Of a DNA stretch of 64,000 nt, positions 9,901-23,029 are shown one piece after another. The notes under the pieces are model-generated. The model worked only from the letters and a program-made list of their open reading frames with translations, made no database searches and had not been told where the DNA came from. This stretch comes from Peltaster fructicola (Eukaryota > Ascomycota > Dothideomycetes). Position 1 is the first letter of the stretch. Each line of letters opens with the position of its first letter. Where the stretch lies: contig CP051142.1 of NCBI GenBank assembly GCA_001592805.2, forward strand, positions 1 to 64,000, written 5' to 3'. Position numbers and translations under genes: made by a program.

Positions 9901-12900
9901 AAGACGGACACTGTGCACGCTCTACAGAAGCTTTCATCAGCTCTGTACGACGTGTAATCGTTGATCCTCTGTACTCTTCCTCATGCCCTTCTGACGACGT
10001 CCGGGCGTCGTTGGCACCGGCTTCTACTTGTGTCAACACCGTTTTGGCAACGCAACACTCTCACAACTCATCTTGATAGACTCCTCAGCCTATAAGCTCT
10101 CGATGCAGATTCGAACGAGCTCTATAGCATGGGTGGTTGTGTAGATGCAGAAGTTGTGCAGTGCTGCTAAACGCTCAGCTGAATTCTCGCTGCATGCTTG
10201 CCACTTCACGACGAAGGCACAAGGCTTGATACAATTTGCGGCTCTATGACACACATTCAACCACTCCCAAGGTCTCGCGCTCTCGATAGAGGCAGCAAAG
10301 AGCTCTTTGCGATGTGGTTTCGTTGAGATATGGTTATTCGCGCTCACCATGCGATTTCCTTGACTTGTGAACCTAGCTGCACATTGTGTGAGCCTTCGCC
10401 CTTTGCAATGACTACATCGACACACTCAACATTTCTCTGTACTTCTTACCTTCGCATGCTGCAGCCAATGACTCCCTACTGATGCCGGCATCGTTCATCT
10501 GATGCGCAAAGCTCTCTTGCAAGCAACCACGATGCTACGCCTCGCTACGCTGTGCGGCGAACGCCAGTGCATACATGTAGTCGAGACACTCTCAGAGGAC
10601 ACTCTGCTGCCTGCTACGGTATAGCAATGACCAGTACCGATCAGATAGCGCTATACCGACGATGATAGTACTCAGGGGCGCTGTTGATACCATCTTTGCG
10701 ATCACAATGCTACGCTCTCTCGCGCTGTCAAGATGGTTGCCGTGGACAGTAGACTCTCACAGACACTGTGCAGTTGTCTACCACGTTGTCGATGCTTCTC
10801 TTGATCCGTAGCCTGTCCACTAGCGACGCTGTGGTTCGTATGTGCTGCAGAACCCCTGCTGGCGACCACGATACTGCAACTTCCGACGACCACAGCGCTG
10901 CATAATGGACGCTGTTGGCTTCTGCAGGCTCCGCATTCGCTCACAATGCTGGCTCAATGCTTCATTCTGTGCTGCTCGCAACAATGATCAGGACTGGCAA
11001 TATAGCCTCCGAACCTGCCCAGCTCTGCGAGAATGGCGGCATGCTGTCAGTATCTTGGACGACAACGCCAGTACAGCACTGCGCATGGCTGCTACAATGG
11101 CCACATCCAGTAGCGCGGCCCTTGACGATGATGGTCATGCCATTGATGCACCGGGACACTGCCACAGTGACTGATCCACGACACCCTGCTCTTCTTGCCT
11201 GATGGGCACACTGTCGATTCGCTCTGGAGCTCTGCGCACGATGACACACCGACAACAAGCTCTTGATACCTGTCTGTGGTCAGTGGCAAGCTCTCCTGAT
11301 GCTATGGTGGTCAACGACCTATCATACATGAGACGTACTGGCCGAGTCACGAGGCTCTAGTATGGACGTGCCAGCTCTACAGGCGCCCTGCAGACGCTTA
11401 GCAACCGTGGATCGCTGAGCTGATGCCACGCAATGAATGAGCAAGCAGCGATTTGCCTGCCAAGACCCTGCTGCAATGGCCAAGGTGTCTAGCACCTACG
11501 CAGGTGTTCATCTGCAACAGCGAATCACGCTTCGTGCAACAACGATTTGGCACTGCTGTACTGACAGACACGCAATTCCTTCTGCGGTTCAGGCGATGGA
11601 TAGCGACAACCTGCACTGTGGACATCGCTGAGCTGGTACGACAGCATCGACGACCTAGCCAATGCAGCAGCTATGCAGCAGTCCACCGGTATCGATCTCT
11701 CTTATCCACTACATCGCTAAGGCGATGCTCCAGAGTCGATAGATAGGTAGATTCAATACCTGCCCAGCTGTTTGTCGGTCCGTAGAATACTATACACCAC
11801 AAAGGGACACCGACCCTGCGAGCAGTATCAGGACACTACTCTGTGGCTGCTTCTGGCAATGAAGCAACACAACTGACTAGGACGAGCCGACGACAGCCAT
11901 CGGCAAGGGCGATGCTTGTTCTTGTCCTATCAATCATGATAGCAGTGGCGTCTCTGCTCATAGTGCTGTGCGCTTGTTCACGACAAGCCTTACGGAATGT
12001 TTGCAGCACGGATGCCCTCACTGAGAAGTACGCTCTTCCGCGGTCTGTACCTGACGACGAGAAGCTTGCTAATAGGAGAGATAGATGATGCTGGAGTTTG
12101 TGAACGACGAGGAAACCGCTTTGCTACTCGGAGATGTTGACGTCGATTTGCCAGTGAATGTTGGTTTTCACAATGCTGTCCTGGTCGAGCTCAATGCATT
12201 GACACTGCTGCTGGAGAGTGACAGACCAACAGACGTTGTGGAAGACGCAACGATGAGCATCAGCTGCCACTATCGTCTACCTATAAGACCTCAGCTGCAT
12301 GTGTCAACAGTCATGCTGTTTGTACAGCAGGTCGTTGTACTGATGGCAGTCCTGTTCTCTGTGCGACAACTGCATAGTGTGCTGCAGGTATGCGGTTCAG
12401 TCAGTGCAATGCTCTTGGTGCCATGACAGCGTCGTCCGTGAAGCTGATGGGCATCGTAGTAGCGGCAAGCTAGAACACGATGAACGTCTGCTCTTGCTGT
12501 GTTAGCAGACGATCGTTGAAGAAGTCGACGCCTTGTATTCAACGGAACTCCAGCAACATTTCAGTGGCCTGCTCTTCTCGGACCGTGACAAGATCGTCAC
12601 TGAGGGCGATGTCTTCGCAGACAATATCGATCTAGGACCCATGTCGACCGCTTGATGTCGCTGCAGTCCAAAGAAGTGCGTTGATGATCATGATGAGATC
12701 TGTAGGATATCGTGCTGCACTGCACTGTACCGGCGGCCTGAGACGTTCTGCAGTTGCTCGTACGGTGCAATGCTGTCACGAGCTATACTGACGTGGATTT
12801 GGTGCCGAAAGTTGTGCAGCATCGAGGAAGGATGAGCTTGTCATTGCCGATGATGGTGCTGATGCTTGGATTGTGTATAATCGAGGCGTGCTCTGATGTG

Positions 12901-15755
12901 GCTTCCGTATTTGCTTCGAAGCGATTGAGACTGTTTTGCACTGGCACGACTGGCGGGAAGCCACAAGGTCGCATCGGTACGGTACCCGACCACATCTAGC
13001 TGCTTCCTCTGTGATCAAGCTCGAGCCGTTCAGGTCCTCCAAGGTGATGGTGAATAACATCGCTAGCGGTAGTCCATCTGTCGGTTCGTCGATCTGTCCA
13101 TGTTGACTAGGCGACGGGACATAAGACCCACGATGCTGCTTGTGACCATGATGATGATCGGCTCGACAAGCCTGTGACGATGAGGGAACGCAAGAGCACC
13201 GAGCTGAATGAGCTTGCTGTCGAGGATGAAACGGAATACACTAAAGTGTTACTCAAAGTCCTCTTCGGTCGCTAGATGTCAGTCCAGTGCTCTGTGATGC
13301 TAGGAGGTTGCAGCACGGAAGAGGTCTAGACTAGAGAGCAGGATAGTTCACCACGAATCTTCCACTCGTATAGCCACGGTCAGTATCGATGCTGATGAGC
13401 CCGAATGTATGCACTAGAGACAGCTATTGTCAATAAGAGTTGTTAAGAGGACAGCAGAAGACGGCAATGCTTCGATATGAGCTCTTCGTGGAGGCGCAAG
13501 TATGAAGACCCATTGTTAGAAGCTCATGACAGCAACGCTGAAGCGTCACAGCTGACATCAGTCAGTCTGGTTGTGCTGCAGTGCCATCGACTTGTCGAGA
13601 GAGTGCTATGATACGAACGCTGCCTGCACTACTGGGGACTTGTCGAGGCAGTGATAGGAGCCAGACGATGCAGTAATGCTGACTTGCTATGATAGTGATA
13701 GATCGCAGAAGCTGCCTGCAACGACGTCGACTTACAGCATCAGTGAGAGAACACAGGAGATGCCTGGAGCGTTGCACACTTGCAGGAGGCCATACCCTCG
13801 CAACGATGGTAGTGGTCATAGGATGTGTGTCTAGTGGCAGAGTGGCTCGTAGAAGTAGGCGATCGTTTCGACGGCATTGATTTGATGATCTTGGATACCA
13901 GATGCCATACCGTAGTATGCCGACAAAGGGACGACAGTGAGAGTGTTGGAGAGCGAAGCTGAAAAGGATCGTTGTAGCTTGACCGCCATGTTAGAGGTAG
14001 ACGTCGTTGCGACTACCGCATGAGTGTACTGTGCATTGGTGATCCTACAAGGGTATGGTGAGATCAAGATGCTAGTGTGCAGACGTTGTCTTGCTCCTTG
14101 AAGTTGTCGGATGGTCAGTGGCAGCAGCGTACACCACCTTGTACGGCGCCCTAGTCGTGTAGAGATCGACTGTAGAGGAAGTAAGCAATGGACGGTCAGA
14201 CCTGCGTCGAAGGTCGACGAGGGCAGAGACGACACTGCGGATGAAGCATTCGAGGGTCAACGGAGTAGCGAGTGAAGGACAACCGACGAGCAATAGCGAC
14301 AGCTAGACGCCACAGGAGCATCGCACTTCTCCTTGTATGGAGTGACAGTCGAAGACATGGTATGTAGCGAGAGCGCTGCGATGCTGGTGGCTGTACCATA
14401 GAGAGGCAGAGTCTATGATCTATGCCATTGAAGTTGCTGGCGTCCAGAAGACTGTGATATAGCGGATGATGGAAAGTCTGTAGGGCGTCAGTGAGTATCT
14501 GAAGGGCGGCGTGATCAGCGTGGTCAGAGAACGCCACAAAGAATGCGTAGGTGTAGGAGAAGGACGGCGTCGAGGTGACGGTGAAGGCTGGCAGGCCATG
14601 GACTCTACGATTGAGACGTTGTAGCATGTCGTCGATAGCCTTGTTGACGGTCGTGTCGTGCTGAGAGTGGTGAAAGGGCATCAATGGCGATAGAGTTAAC
14701 GGCAGTATCGATAGATTGCACAGGCTTGAGCTGGGCGTGCAGCAGGAAGTCCGCTGTTGTGACTGCACCCAGAGCGACGAGGATGCTGAGATCGCAGACT
14801 TTGAGCATATTCGAGCGTAGCAGCGAGAGAAGTTGCTGTGACTGCATGGACCGTAACGACGGTGAACGTCGCAGGTAATGAGGTTGTTCGAGCTTCGCAA
14901 GCCGACGAGCTTGATGCAGAGAGTTGAGCGAGTGTGAGAGGTACTCATGTTCATGTGGCCGGTGATCACAGGGCGATGCGGTTTCAAGCATCCGCAGCCA
15001 TCGGGAGTGCTGTTGCAGGAGATGGTGCTATTCATGCGATGCTCGTTGACGAGGAACCTCGCTAAGAGCTCCGCAGATGGCAGGCTCTGGAGCGATGAGC
15101 GAGGGGATGGCGTACTTATGTAGACGGCAACTGAGAGATGGATCACACCGAGTACTGGTCGTCGAGGCCTGTGCAAGTGGAGCCCTCAAAGGCTCGACTC
15201 GGACGACGGCTGATCTGGAAAGATATCATTGCTGTTGCAATCCGTCCGTATGCATGGAAGGCTTCTATCGAGTGAATGCCGAGGAGTGAACTGCATGTGG
15301 GCTCAACGAGCGACGGAATCGATGTAGCTGCAGGCCTATCAGGTCCGAGACTCAGATGGGCTGCTGCTGAGCTGCAGGTTAGAATGCTCATCAGGCTATG
15401 TGCTGATATGAAAGGATTCTCTGCACGGCTCGAGCTCTTCGAGACGCTTCAACGATGAATGTGTCCTGACAGACTCGTGTGTGTGGAGGTGATGTGAGAG
15501 ACTTCCGTCTGGTAGAGCAGCCAGGGAGGACAACACGATGGATTTATGTCATCTCTGGACCAAGTTCTGCAGTACGTCGTGGTCCGATGGCTTCGGCTTG
15601 AAGGTGCAAGAGCTTTTATGAACGCTCGAAGGTGCGAGAGTTTCCAGGTCGATGTGCGGAATGTCAAAGACTTCGGATTGATAGTCGACCGAAGGCATCA
15701 AGGCTTGCAGGGAAGGGAACACTATGAGGCCAGCATGATTGATTGGCTAGGGTGA
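9901..15755. other. Subtelomeric DNA without recognisable genes
   Basis: No family-level match was seen in any frame. The longest open frame is 326 codons on the minus strand (14,196-15,176). It is rich in Ser, Arg, His and Leu, has no domain, and lies in a G-rich block where minus-strand stops are rare, so I do not call it a gene. Short in-phase phrases such as cgacgacagc and ctgctgcgcaat around 10.6-12.5 kb resemble the 78-bp repeat family. The plus strand is G-rich from about 12.6 to 16.5 kb. Confidence 0.5.
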
Positions 15756-15759
15756 AACC

Positions 15760-15925
15760 TTCGTGTCGAGGCTGAGAGTACAAGAGCATCTTGTGTCGAG
15801 TTGAATACATCTCGAAGAGCTTGTGTCGACTGCAGGAGGTGTATTGTGTCGATCACAAGGAGATCTCGAAGGCATGCATCGACCGTGTGATGATGCAGAA
15901 GGCTATGTGTCGAGGTACCGAGGTG
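15760..15925. repeat. Minisatellite with a TGTGTCGA core, about 25-30 bp unit
   Basis: The core (t)gtgtcga recurs at about 15,763, 15,794, 15,824, 15,846 and 15,907, with tcgaccgtgtga near 15,878 as a decayed copy. It is often followed 15-20 bp later by ctcgaag or aagagc. Spacing runs from 22 to 31 bp. This is a short imperfect array inside otherwise non-coding subtelomeric DNA. Confidence 0.6.
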
Positions 15926-18900
15926 TCAAAACCATCTGCAGTCGACAAGCTGGTGTAGTGGCGAAGGGAGACGTGGAAGGAGGCAAGAGCATTAGGCGTT
16001 TCGTAGACTTGCTGATGAAGGCGAAGTGGAAGCGCTCGCTTCGAGGACAGGCTGACTGGAATGTTGGTGTACGAGAAGGAACGATGTTGTTGATGAACAT
16101 CGTGTGTTCCTGACAATGACAGATTGTAGCCCGTTACTGTCAACACTGTCGTACAGGAAGATGTCTCTCACTATCGCTGTGGTGCGTGCGAGATGCAAAG
16201 TAGAAGTAGGATGAGTAGAGTGACAGTGATCCTGCCTAGCAGACGATGCGCCCTCGATGGGTCACTGGTGGCATTACAATGCAACAGCAGTTGCGGCACG
16301 CGAACACAACACGTTGATGTGCGTAAGAGGCAGCTGCAATGCTTTCGTGTAGCCGAACTGTGGCTGCAGTCGAGGCTGCATTTGAGACTGATTGCGGTCG
16401 AGACTGAGGGTCTTGGGTAGCAAAGGCTGAGATTTGCACTCCTGATAGCATGATTGCTTGTCTGCCTCGTTCGGGACAACTCTATACGTATGAGGTGTGA
16501 TGTATAGGCTCTGCATAGATGCATTGAGCCATCGCGATGTGGCGAGTCGAGTCTGCAGGTCGTTGCTGATCGTGAGTGATCCAGTCTAGGCCTGAGCAGA
16601 CACCCACCTCATGCTCCCGCTTGTACATATACTGCTAAAACGCAGTGTAGATAGATAGGAGCCTGGAAGTTCCAGGGCGAGTGCAGGACGCTGCTGACTC
16701 CAGGAGCTCACCGTTGTTGCGCAAACGATTCCGGAAGGTCATAGACATGACCGCGGCATCGAAATGCAGTCGAAGCACTTTGCGATCCGCCTTGATCGAG
16801 TGCGACGTCGCAGAGGTGTCTCGAATGCTTATAGACACTCACTGACGTTGTCACAAGTCTCGGAAGCTCCTTGTGTTGCACTCATCGCTTTCAGGACGCT
16901 GCTGCATCGAGTCCAACACCACTGGACGAAGCACGGCTTCTGGCCATCGCCAACATCCCCCCAGTTGTCTCCAATCTTCGGAAGTCGCTCAACGATCGCT
17001 GTTCATCATTGGGTACTCAAATACATCCTCACAGTGTATCCAGATCTCCACTGCTCTTGACGACTCTAGGAGTCTCCTCGGGATCCGACCGTCGCATGAT
17101 CAGCTTCGATGTCGTGCTATGAGCCAGCGTACGAGCCATGCTACTCGAATATGCGTCTCAGGGTGGCTTTGCAGCTGCGAAGGGTGGGTTGTGCGTCGGC
17201 GTTTGAGCAGAGTGCTTCAGATTCGAAGGTGAAGCAGTAAGCATAGTGACGATGCCGTATGATGCTGCAATGGACATCGCACGGTCGCCAGTGACAACGG
17301 CAGCAGTTTTGGATGTCAATAATGATGAAAAAGTAGTTGTGCTGGCGAAAGATGATGAAGAAGTGATGAATGACGATGGTCGTCGAACTTCACATGCACT
17401 TCTGCAACGCAACTTCCTTCAACAACATTACTCACCCCTAAGGTCCACGTTTTGCACTCGTCCAATGCGATCGATGAGCTATCGACTACAGTCGACTATT
17501 GGCTGCAGCCATAGCGACCTTCAGTAGCTTGAGGCTGCAGACACCGTGGGATGTGCCTCGTTGCATGAGAAGTGCCTCGTCGCGATCTATACAGCAGCGT
17601 CGCGAGCTCGAACATCACAAACAACATCAACACTCGCACTTCAAGACTTCTTTGCCCTCTTCAGAAACGTCTAGTAGCCTCAGTGGGTCTACTGGAATCT
17701 AGACTCGTCATCCTACTGTCCTTCACGGTCATACTGTGGTCTCCTCCAACCTCGAAAGCACCATGTCATGGTGGTCATAATTGCGAACGGTAAGACTCTG
17801 ATAAGAGCTATTATGAGCCTCACGACAGCACGTGAGTCCAGCCGGTCGCCAGCGGCTACAGCAGCATCGTCAGAGAGAGGTCAGTAGCTCGGTGATTGAC
17901 TGATGAGAGACAGCGAGCAGAAAATCTCATCACGCTCGATCTCATCTTTCAGCAGCATTTCGGCAAATCCACTTCCACCATGCTGTAGCGCGTATGCAAC
18001 AATACTCGCATGTGGTTTGTTACATTCATCCTACTGACTGGAGGCTCACAGCAATAAATGGCGTGAGTCGATGGAGATCTGCAGCATCAAGCTCGACAAC
18101 CACCCTGGTGCACCACACCATTCTCGATGTTATCTTCGATCCCGCCATCTCATAGCGCATAGACAGAGATACACATTCGCGCATCTACGGACCCTCAGCC
18201 ATCGTTGTTGCAGCATAGCAATAAATCGCGGCGAAGAACAAAGCGAACGACATGAATGTACTGCTGCCTCACGCGCAAAACTCTTCGCAGATCTCACAAC
18301 ACAGCACACTCGCACCATACGTACACCTCACCGATGCGCCTCACCTGTGTGCCATACGATCAGTGTTACTGTCCTCGCAGCGGCACCACAAAGACGAACC
18401 CTGGCGAAAGGCCGTACACCGACGTCAAGAGCAGAGCACAAGCGAGCAGACGAGGACTTTTGGAGAAGCAAGAGCAGTGGAAATAGGCTGAAGAGTAACA
18501 GAGGATACACAGCGAAGCACCACGAGGCATACAGCTTCAGTACCGCACACAACGTATGACGACGTTTCACACAAGCAGACCGCTGCAGCACCGCACGACT
18601 CAGCTTAGTGATGTCGTTCTTTCTCCCGCCATCGTCGCCATGATCAGCAGAGTCCAGAGCACAGCAAAGACATCATACACTGCTGCTCGCTCGCTCAAGC
18701 GACTTCACTTCGATCAGGCCATTGACAGGACGACACAGTAATGACACTCATGAGACACTTAGAGACAGAGCAGCGCCTTGCCCCGGGCCTTGCATTCGTC
18801 ACTGTCAAGTCAACAGCATGAGGCGCGAGCGACAGTGACACCCTAGCATCAAGACATGGCTAGTCGTTCCAGCAAGATGGACGCAAGTGCAAGTATGCAA

Positions 18901-19838
18901 GCGCTCGGTACAAGAGATGGCTAGATATACCTTGCAGCTACGAAACGGACAGGCTCGCTGGACACCCTTCGTCCTATGTGGTCGTACATCACAAGGCGGG
19001 CAGAGAAGCCAATACTGTCGTCATGGCCGCGGCGTAGAGCAACAGGGAGTATCACCGTGCTAAGGAGCAGCTCAGGACGGACCATCGGCACGACAGCAGG
19101 ACAAGAATACAGGAGCTGATTCGAGTACAAGCTGGTCATCGACACCGCAAGTAGCTCACCGTCACCCTTGACCTTCGAAGGTGCGAATGCTCTTCAAGCT
19201 CATCGTCGATAGCACAAGTTACTCTCTCTCACCAATGATCACTAAAGCAGAGATGTACTATTGACTCCATCGTCGCTTGTCGGAGTGGAGGCCCTCAGCA
19301 CCGCATGCGAGCCATGCCACAACCAGGTCTGAGCATCACCAGTCCAGCAAGACCAGCTTGCCGTTGTGCATACAACAGCTCACCATTCTCGAGAGCAACA
19401 ACGTCGTGTCCTCCTCGTCACCAGCAACAGCTCCTCACCACCAACAATGTACCATCCCCATGAGCAGAGCGACACTCTCTCTCAATCAAGGCAGATCTCC
19501 ACAGCCAGGTCGGGAAGCGATAGCCATCGTCCACAAGATGGAGCGTCTGCATGCTATCCACACCTTCAGGAGAGGGCAGAGTACACTGTGTCGAGAAGCT
19601 GCACACACAAGCAGAAGCAGTAGAAGCCATCATCCTGTGTACTATCCACTATGAGAGGCACCGTAAGTAGAGGCAGCATGCCAGGACTATCAACACGCAT
19701 GTACAGCTCATACAAATGATACATTGACGGTCACGTAGCATGTCCATGACTGTATGCTCGCTCTTCACCTTGGATGCAAGCTCCAAATCGTCCAAGATAC
19801 TGCGCCGCTCATCTGGAAATGAGTTGCTTCTTTGCAGC
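15926..19838. other. Subtelomeric DNA without recognisable genes
   Basis: I see no domain, transposase or reverse transcriptase motif. Strand composition flips near 16.6 kb: G-rich on plus before, C- and A-rich after, up to about 19.8 kb (for example 19,381-19,440 has 26 C and 9 G). Open frames of up to about 160 codons occur on plus in the C-rich block (18.07-18.56 kb), but overlapping frames in the same block are equally open, which argues against coding. Confidence 0.5.
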
Positions 19839-21660
19839 TTAACTATGAGGATCGATCCCGTTCCTCAAGCTCGCAATTCTCTTTGTCTTCGTCTTAGGAG
19901 TCATTGATGTGTCCGTCGGTTCTTGCTCGACCACAGGGACCTCATCTACCTTGGCACACTCTCTGCAGACCTCGCTGATGAGCATGCCATTGAACAGCGA
20001 ACAATAGCCGACATCATCCAGGTCGACACATCGCTTGCATACGTCGTCCAGGAGGATACCATGACCGGACGAGCAAGAAATCACATCCCCCAGCTCAGCA
20101 CATCTCTTGGAAATCGCAGCAATAAGCAATCCATGACAAGAAGAACAGTGAATCTTGTCGTCCATGACACTCATATATCTGTAGCAGATGTCACTCTGTA
20201 CGGGCTTGTCTGATCCCGAGCAAGCAGCTACATCAATGCGCCTGGGCTCACATTGCAAAAGCTCACTGCCACAGTGAGAACCATGACATGCTGCCCTCAG
20301 ATCTGACAGCGAAGGCGTCCCCATGGTCGAACAGATGTATTCATGAACGGCGTGGGAAGGATCGGCAATGGCCAGTCCCTGTCTGTGCATCTCCTGCAAC
20401 GATGAACCATACAACACATTCTCACTGTTGTACGCCCACAATTCAGAGTCGTCTTGACGTAGAAGTAGCTGCATCAGCTGCGACGAGAACACTCACAGAT
20501 GCTGTGAGGTCGGGGGACCAGTATCCTCCATGAGGACTGAGCTTGCAGGGAAGATGCCAGTGACACAACGATGTGATGTCCGTACTGTGATCAATCCAGA
20601 AGGAGCACTCTCTATACCAAGATTCCTTGCCCATCTGTATCCTGTCCAGCGAGCCTGTCCCTTGAAACGTAACAACGCTCAGTCTAGTTCTGATGTTCAA
20701 CCCCTGATGTCGTCGGTAAGTGTCTTGAGTGTGTCAACCGGTGGGACCAGTAGGCGTGGCTACTCTGTGAAGACTATCTCGACAGCATTCTCGCTCCTTA
20801 CACTGCTTGAGCGTGTCGAGGTGCTGCCGGAGGATGTCATTGGCGTCAGGCTATCGTCCTCTACCCTGCTGTAAAGAGGCTGTAATCTATCATTGACAGA
20901 TCATGCTCTTCGAAGATAGCATCTAGCGATGCATCAGTATCCTCACTTGGCATGTCGAACGGCGAAACTCCAGTCAGAGAGCTGCAGCCCTGTAGTGCAC
21001 AACGCCCTTGACGAAAAGCGGCTCCATGGGCGCTACATACCTGTCAGTCGTCGTATCGTGGACAGCGAGACCAGTGCCTCTCGGACAGGCCACTCCGCCA
21101 AAGCTGGTCGGTGAAGGACGTGCAATCGAGGAACCCAGGCTGTCTTGTCATCGAACGCAATGTGCTCTCTCATATCGACCTTGTCCCACTCGTACGAGCT
21201 GCATTGCACGATCGCGAAGGAGACCATCACCTCCGCATATGCTGACCACTGCTCTTGCTTGATGTTCATACTTCACGCATGTGTGACAGGTCATGAGACC
21301 GCACTTCGGTGTGTCCTGAGTGGAAAGACAGCAGTCGATCTTGAGTTGTGACTCTTCACAGCTCTTGAGCCTCACCTTACAGCGCCCAACAGTGCACCCT
21401 ATCGTCTGCTGTGACCCATGCACGATTAGTGCTGCTTGCTCGTGCATCTCACTCATCAGAATGCAGCTGCGTGAAGGTGACATCACTTGCTGAGAGTACC
21501 TTCGAAGCATCTTGTACGTAAGGCTCTGTGCTGTACCATGTCCCAGGCTTCAGTGTTGCTACGACTGTCGTTCGCCGTGCGCCGAAAGGTGTCTGAGGAG
21601 CTTGGCGTCTATCAGCCTCCGTACTGTATGCTTCTCTAAACTGTCTCGTTGCTCTGCCTT
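19839..21660 (-). pseudogene. Relic of the trypsin-like gene (paralogue of the 28.3-29.9 kb gene)
   Basis: Translated pieces in several minus-strand frames follow the intact 541-aa gene in order. A CHTC...ARAVVS..GGD piece (about 21.2-21.3 kb) matches CHVC...ARPTVI..GGD. FVKGVVHY...LTGVSPFD (about 20.9-21.0 kb) matches LVKGEPYF...LTGESPFD and is followed by SE...LDAIFEEHD against SE...LAELFEDDE. VTGIFPASSVLM (about 20.5-20.6 kb) matches LSGRFLPGSIIM, and RQDDSELWAY (about 20.4 kb) matches RPGDSGLWVA. The nucleophile motif GDSG has become DDSE, two G-to-A changes. Frame changes and stops separate the pieces, including a TGA near 20,493. One open stretch of about 211 codons remains (from the ATG at about 20,474 to 19,839); its 3' half is a cysteine-rich repeat absent from the intact paralogue. 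I judge the gene non-functional as a protease; a small product from the open stretch cannot be excluded. Confidence 0.75.
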
Positions 21661-23029
21661 GCACTCGTAGACTGCTGAGAGGTATCTGGGAAGCATCTCC
21701 TACACCAGACTAAGCACTGTATGCCATTCAAGGTTCGGTGTTGCTATGCTCTTTGCTAGTCGAGCGCTCAAGGGTGGTAAGAGCATGTCGTACATCATGC
21801 TAGGTGATGGACGTCCCTCCGCATCTTGGTGTAGCTGATTGTCGTGGCTCCGGTGTATCGTGGCATTCTTGTCCTGCGGCAATGCTCAGCATTACATATA
21901 CAGGTGATCAACGTCTAGGTCTGTCTCGTTCCTTTGCTAGCATCGAAGCTGCGGCTACAAGGTAATGTATGCCACAATCGAGAAGATTGAATCGGAATGT
22001 GACGACGATGAGACTAATGCTGATCCGATTGTGATTTTGAAGAGGCTGCGCTGCTCACGAGACTCCGTTGTTGAAGACGCCGTGATGCTAAAGACTGTAA
22101 TGCAGACGATACCGTGATGTTGATGACGCCGTGATCTTAAGAAGACAACAGAGAGAACGCCCAGTATGGTCGAGGAGCTGCAGGAACGATGGTTGGAGGT
22201 CAGGATCGCATCGAACTCATCAGCATCAACATCCGGTTGACCCTGCGAGCGTCTGCGAGCTGACTGCCATTGATCTGCGAGGCTTCCTCCACCATCGTAA
22301 GGATGGGACGAGTGACAATGGAGAGGAAGATTGTGCACTCGGGTGCAGAAAGGTTCGTCTCTGAGCCTTGCAGCAGTCGTGTGCGCATGGGTGAGGCTAC
22401 CATGACTGCGATGTGGTGCATTCGTGGATAGATATTCGACTTGTCAGCTTCGCATTTGTTGCACGAGAACTAGTCAGCCATAATCGAAAGGCTGTACACC
22501 TGCAGAACCAAACGTGGCTTGCTGGCTTTGTTATAGTATTGTGTCCATGCGAGAGTTGCCCATGATTCACAGCCTGTACGACTCCGGGAGCAGATGTGGC
22601 TTGCCATTGTTGCAGTAATACCTCGTACAAGTCGAAGTCAGTATCTGATCGAAGGACTGTACCTTCAAGGCTACAATGCAGTCAGTGTCAGCCAACAGAG
22701 TCCAATGCTGGACAGATCTCATGCTTCCGTAGCACAGGCGGTTGATAGCGGCCTCGAGATTGAGATGAGTCAATGCACAGCGTACGAACAGTGGACAAGA
22801 TCCAGTGCTGATAATCTGTTGTGGAATGCTCATTGAAGAGCCTCCAACACTGCGACGCTACATCGCAGTCGTGCAGCAACGAGGGCTCATGCCGGCAACG
22901 ATGCAATGTATAAGATTCGACGAGCTGAACGAATCAATGTCCTTCTTCGACGCAGCGATCGACCAGTGAAAGCAACTCAAACGTATGAGAAGAGCTGGAC
23001 GACGTTAGAGCTGCAAGCTGTGTGTCGTG
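21661..23029. other. Spacer between the two relic genes
   Basis: No gene recognised. The intact module has only about 300 bp between its two genes, so this 1.4-kb spacer has probably gained DNA. A small direct repeat lies at 22,074-22,140, where gacgccgtgat, gataccgtgat and gacgccgtgat recur about 25-30 bp apart. Confidence 0.45.

Noticed and set aside
11843-12426. Two consecutive plus-strand frames (81 and 113 codons) overlapping by ATGA, the first with a hydrophobic helix
   Set aside because: Translational coupling is not expected in a nuclear genome, neither frame resembles a known protein, and similar frames occur by chance throughout the region.
14196-15176. 326-codon minus-strand open frame in the subtelomere
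   Set aside because: It is rich in Ser, Arg, His and Leu with no domain, membrane or signal pattern. It lies in a G-rich block where minus-strand stops are scarce, and another minus-strand frame is open over part of the same bases (14,605-14,991).
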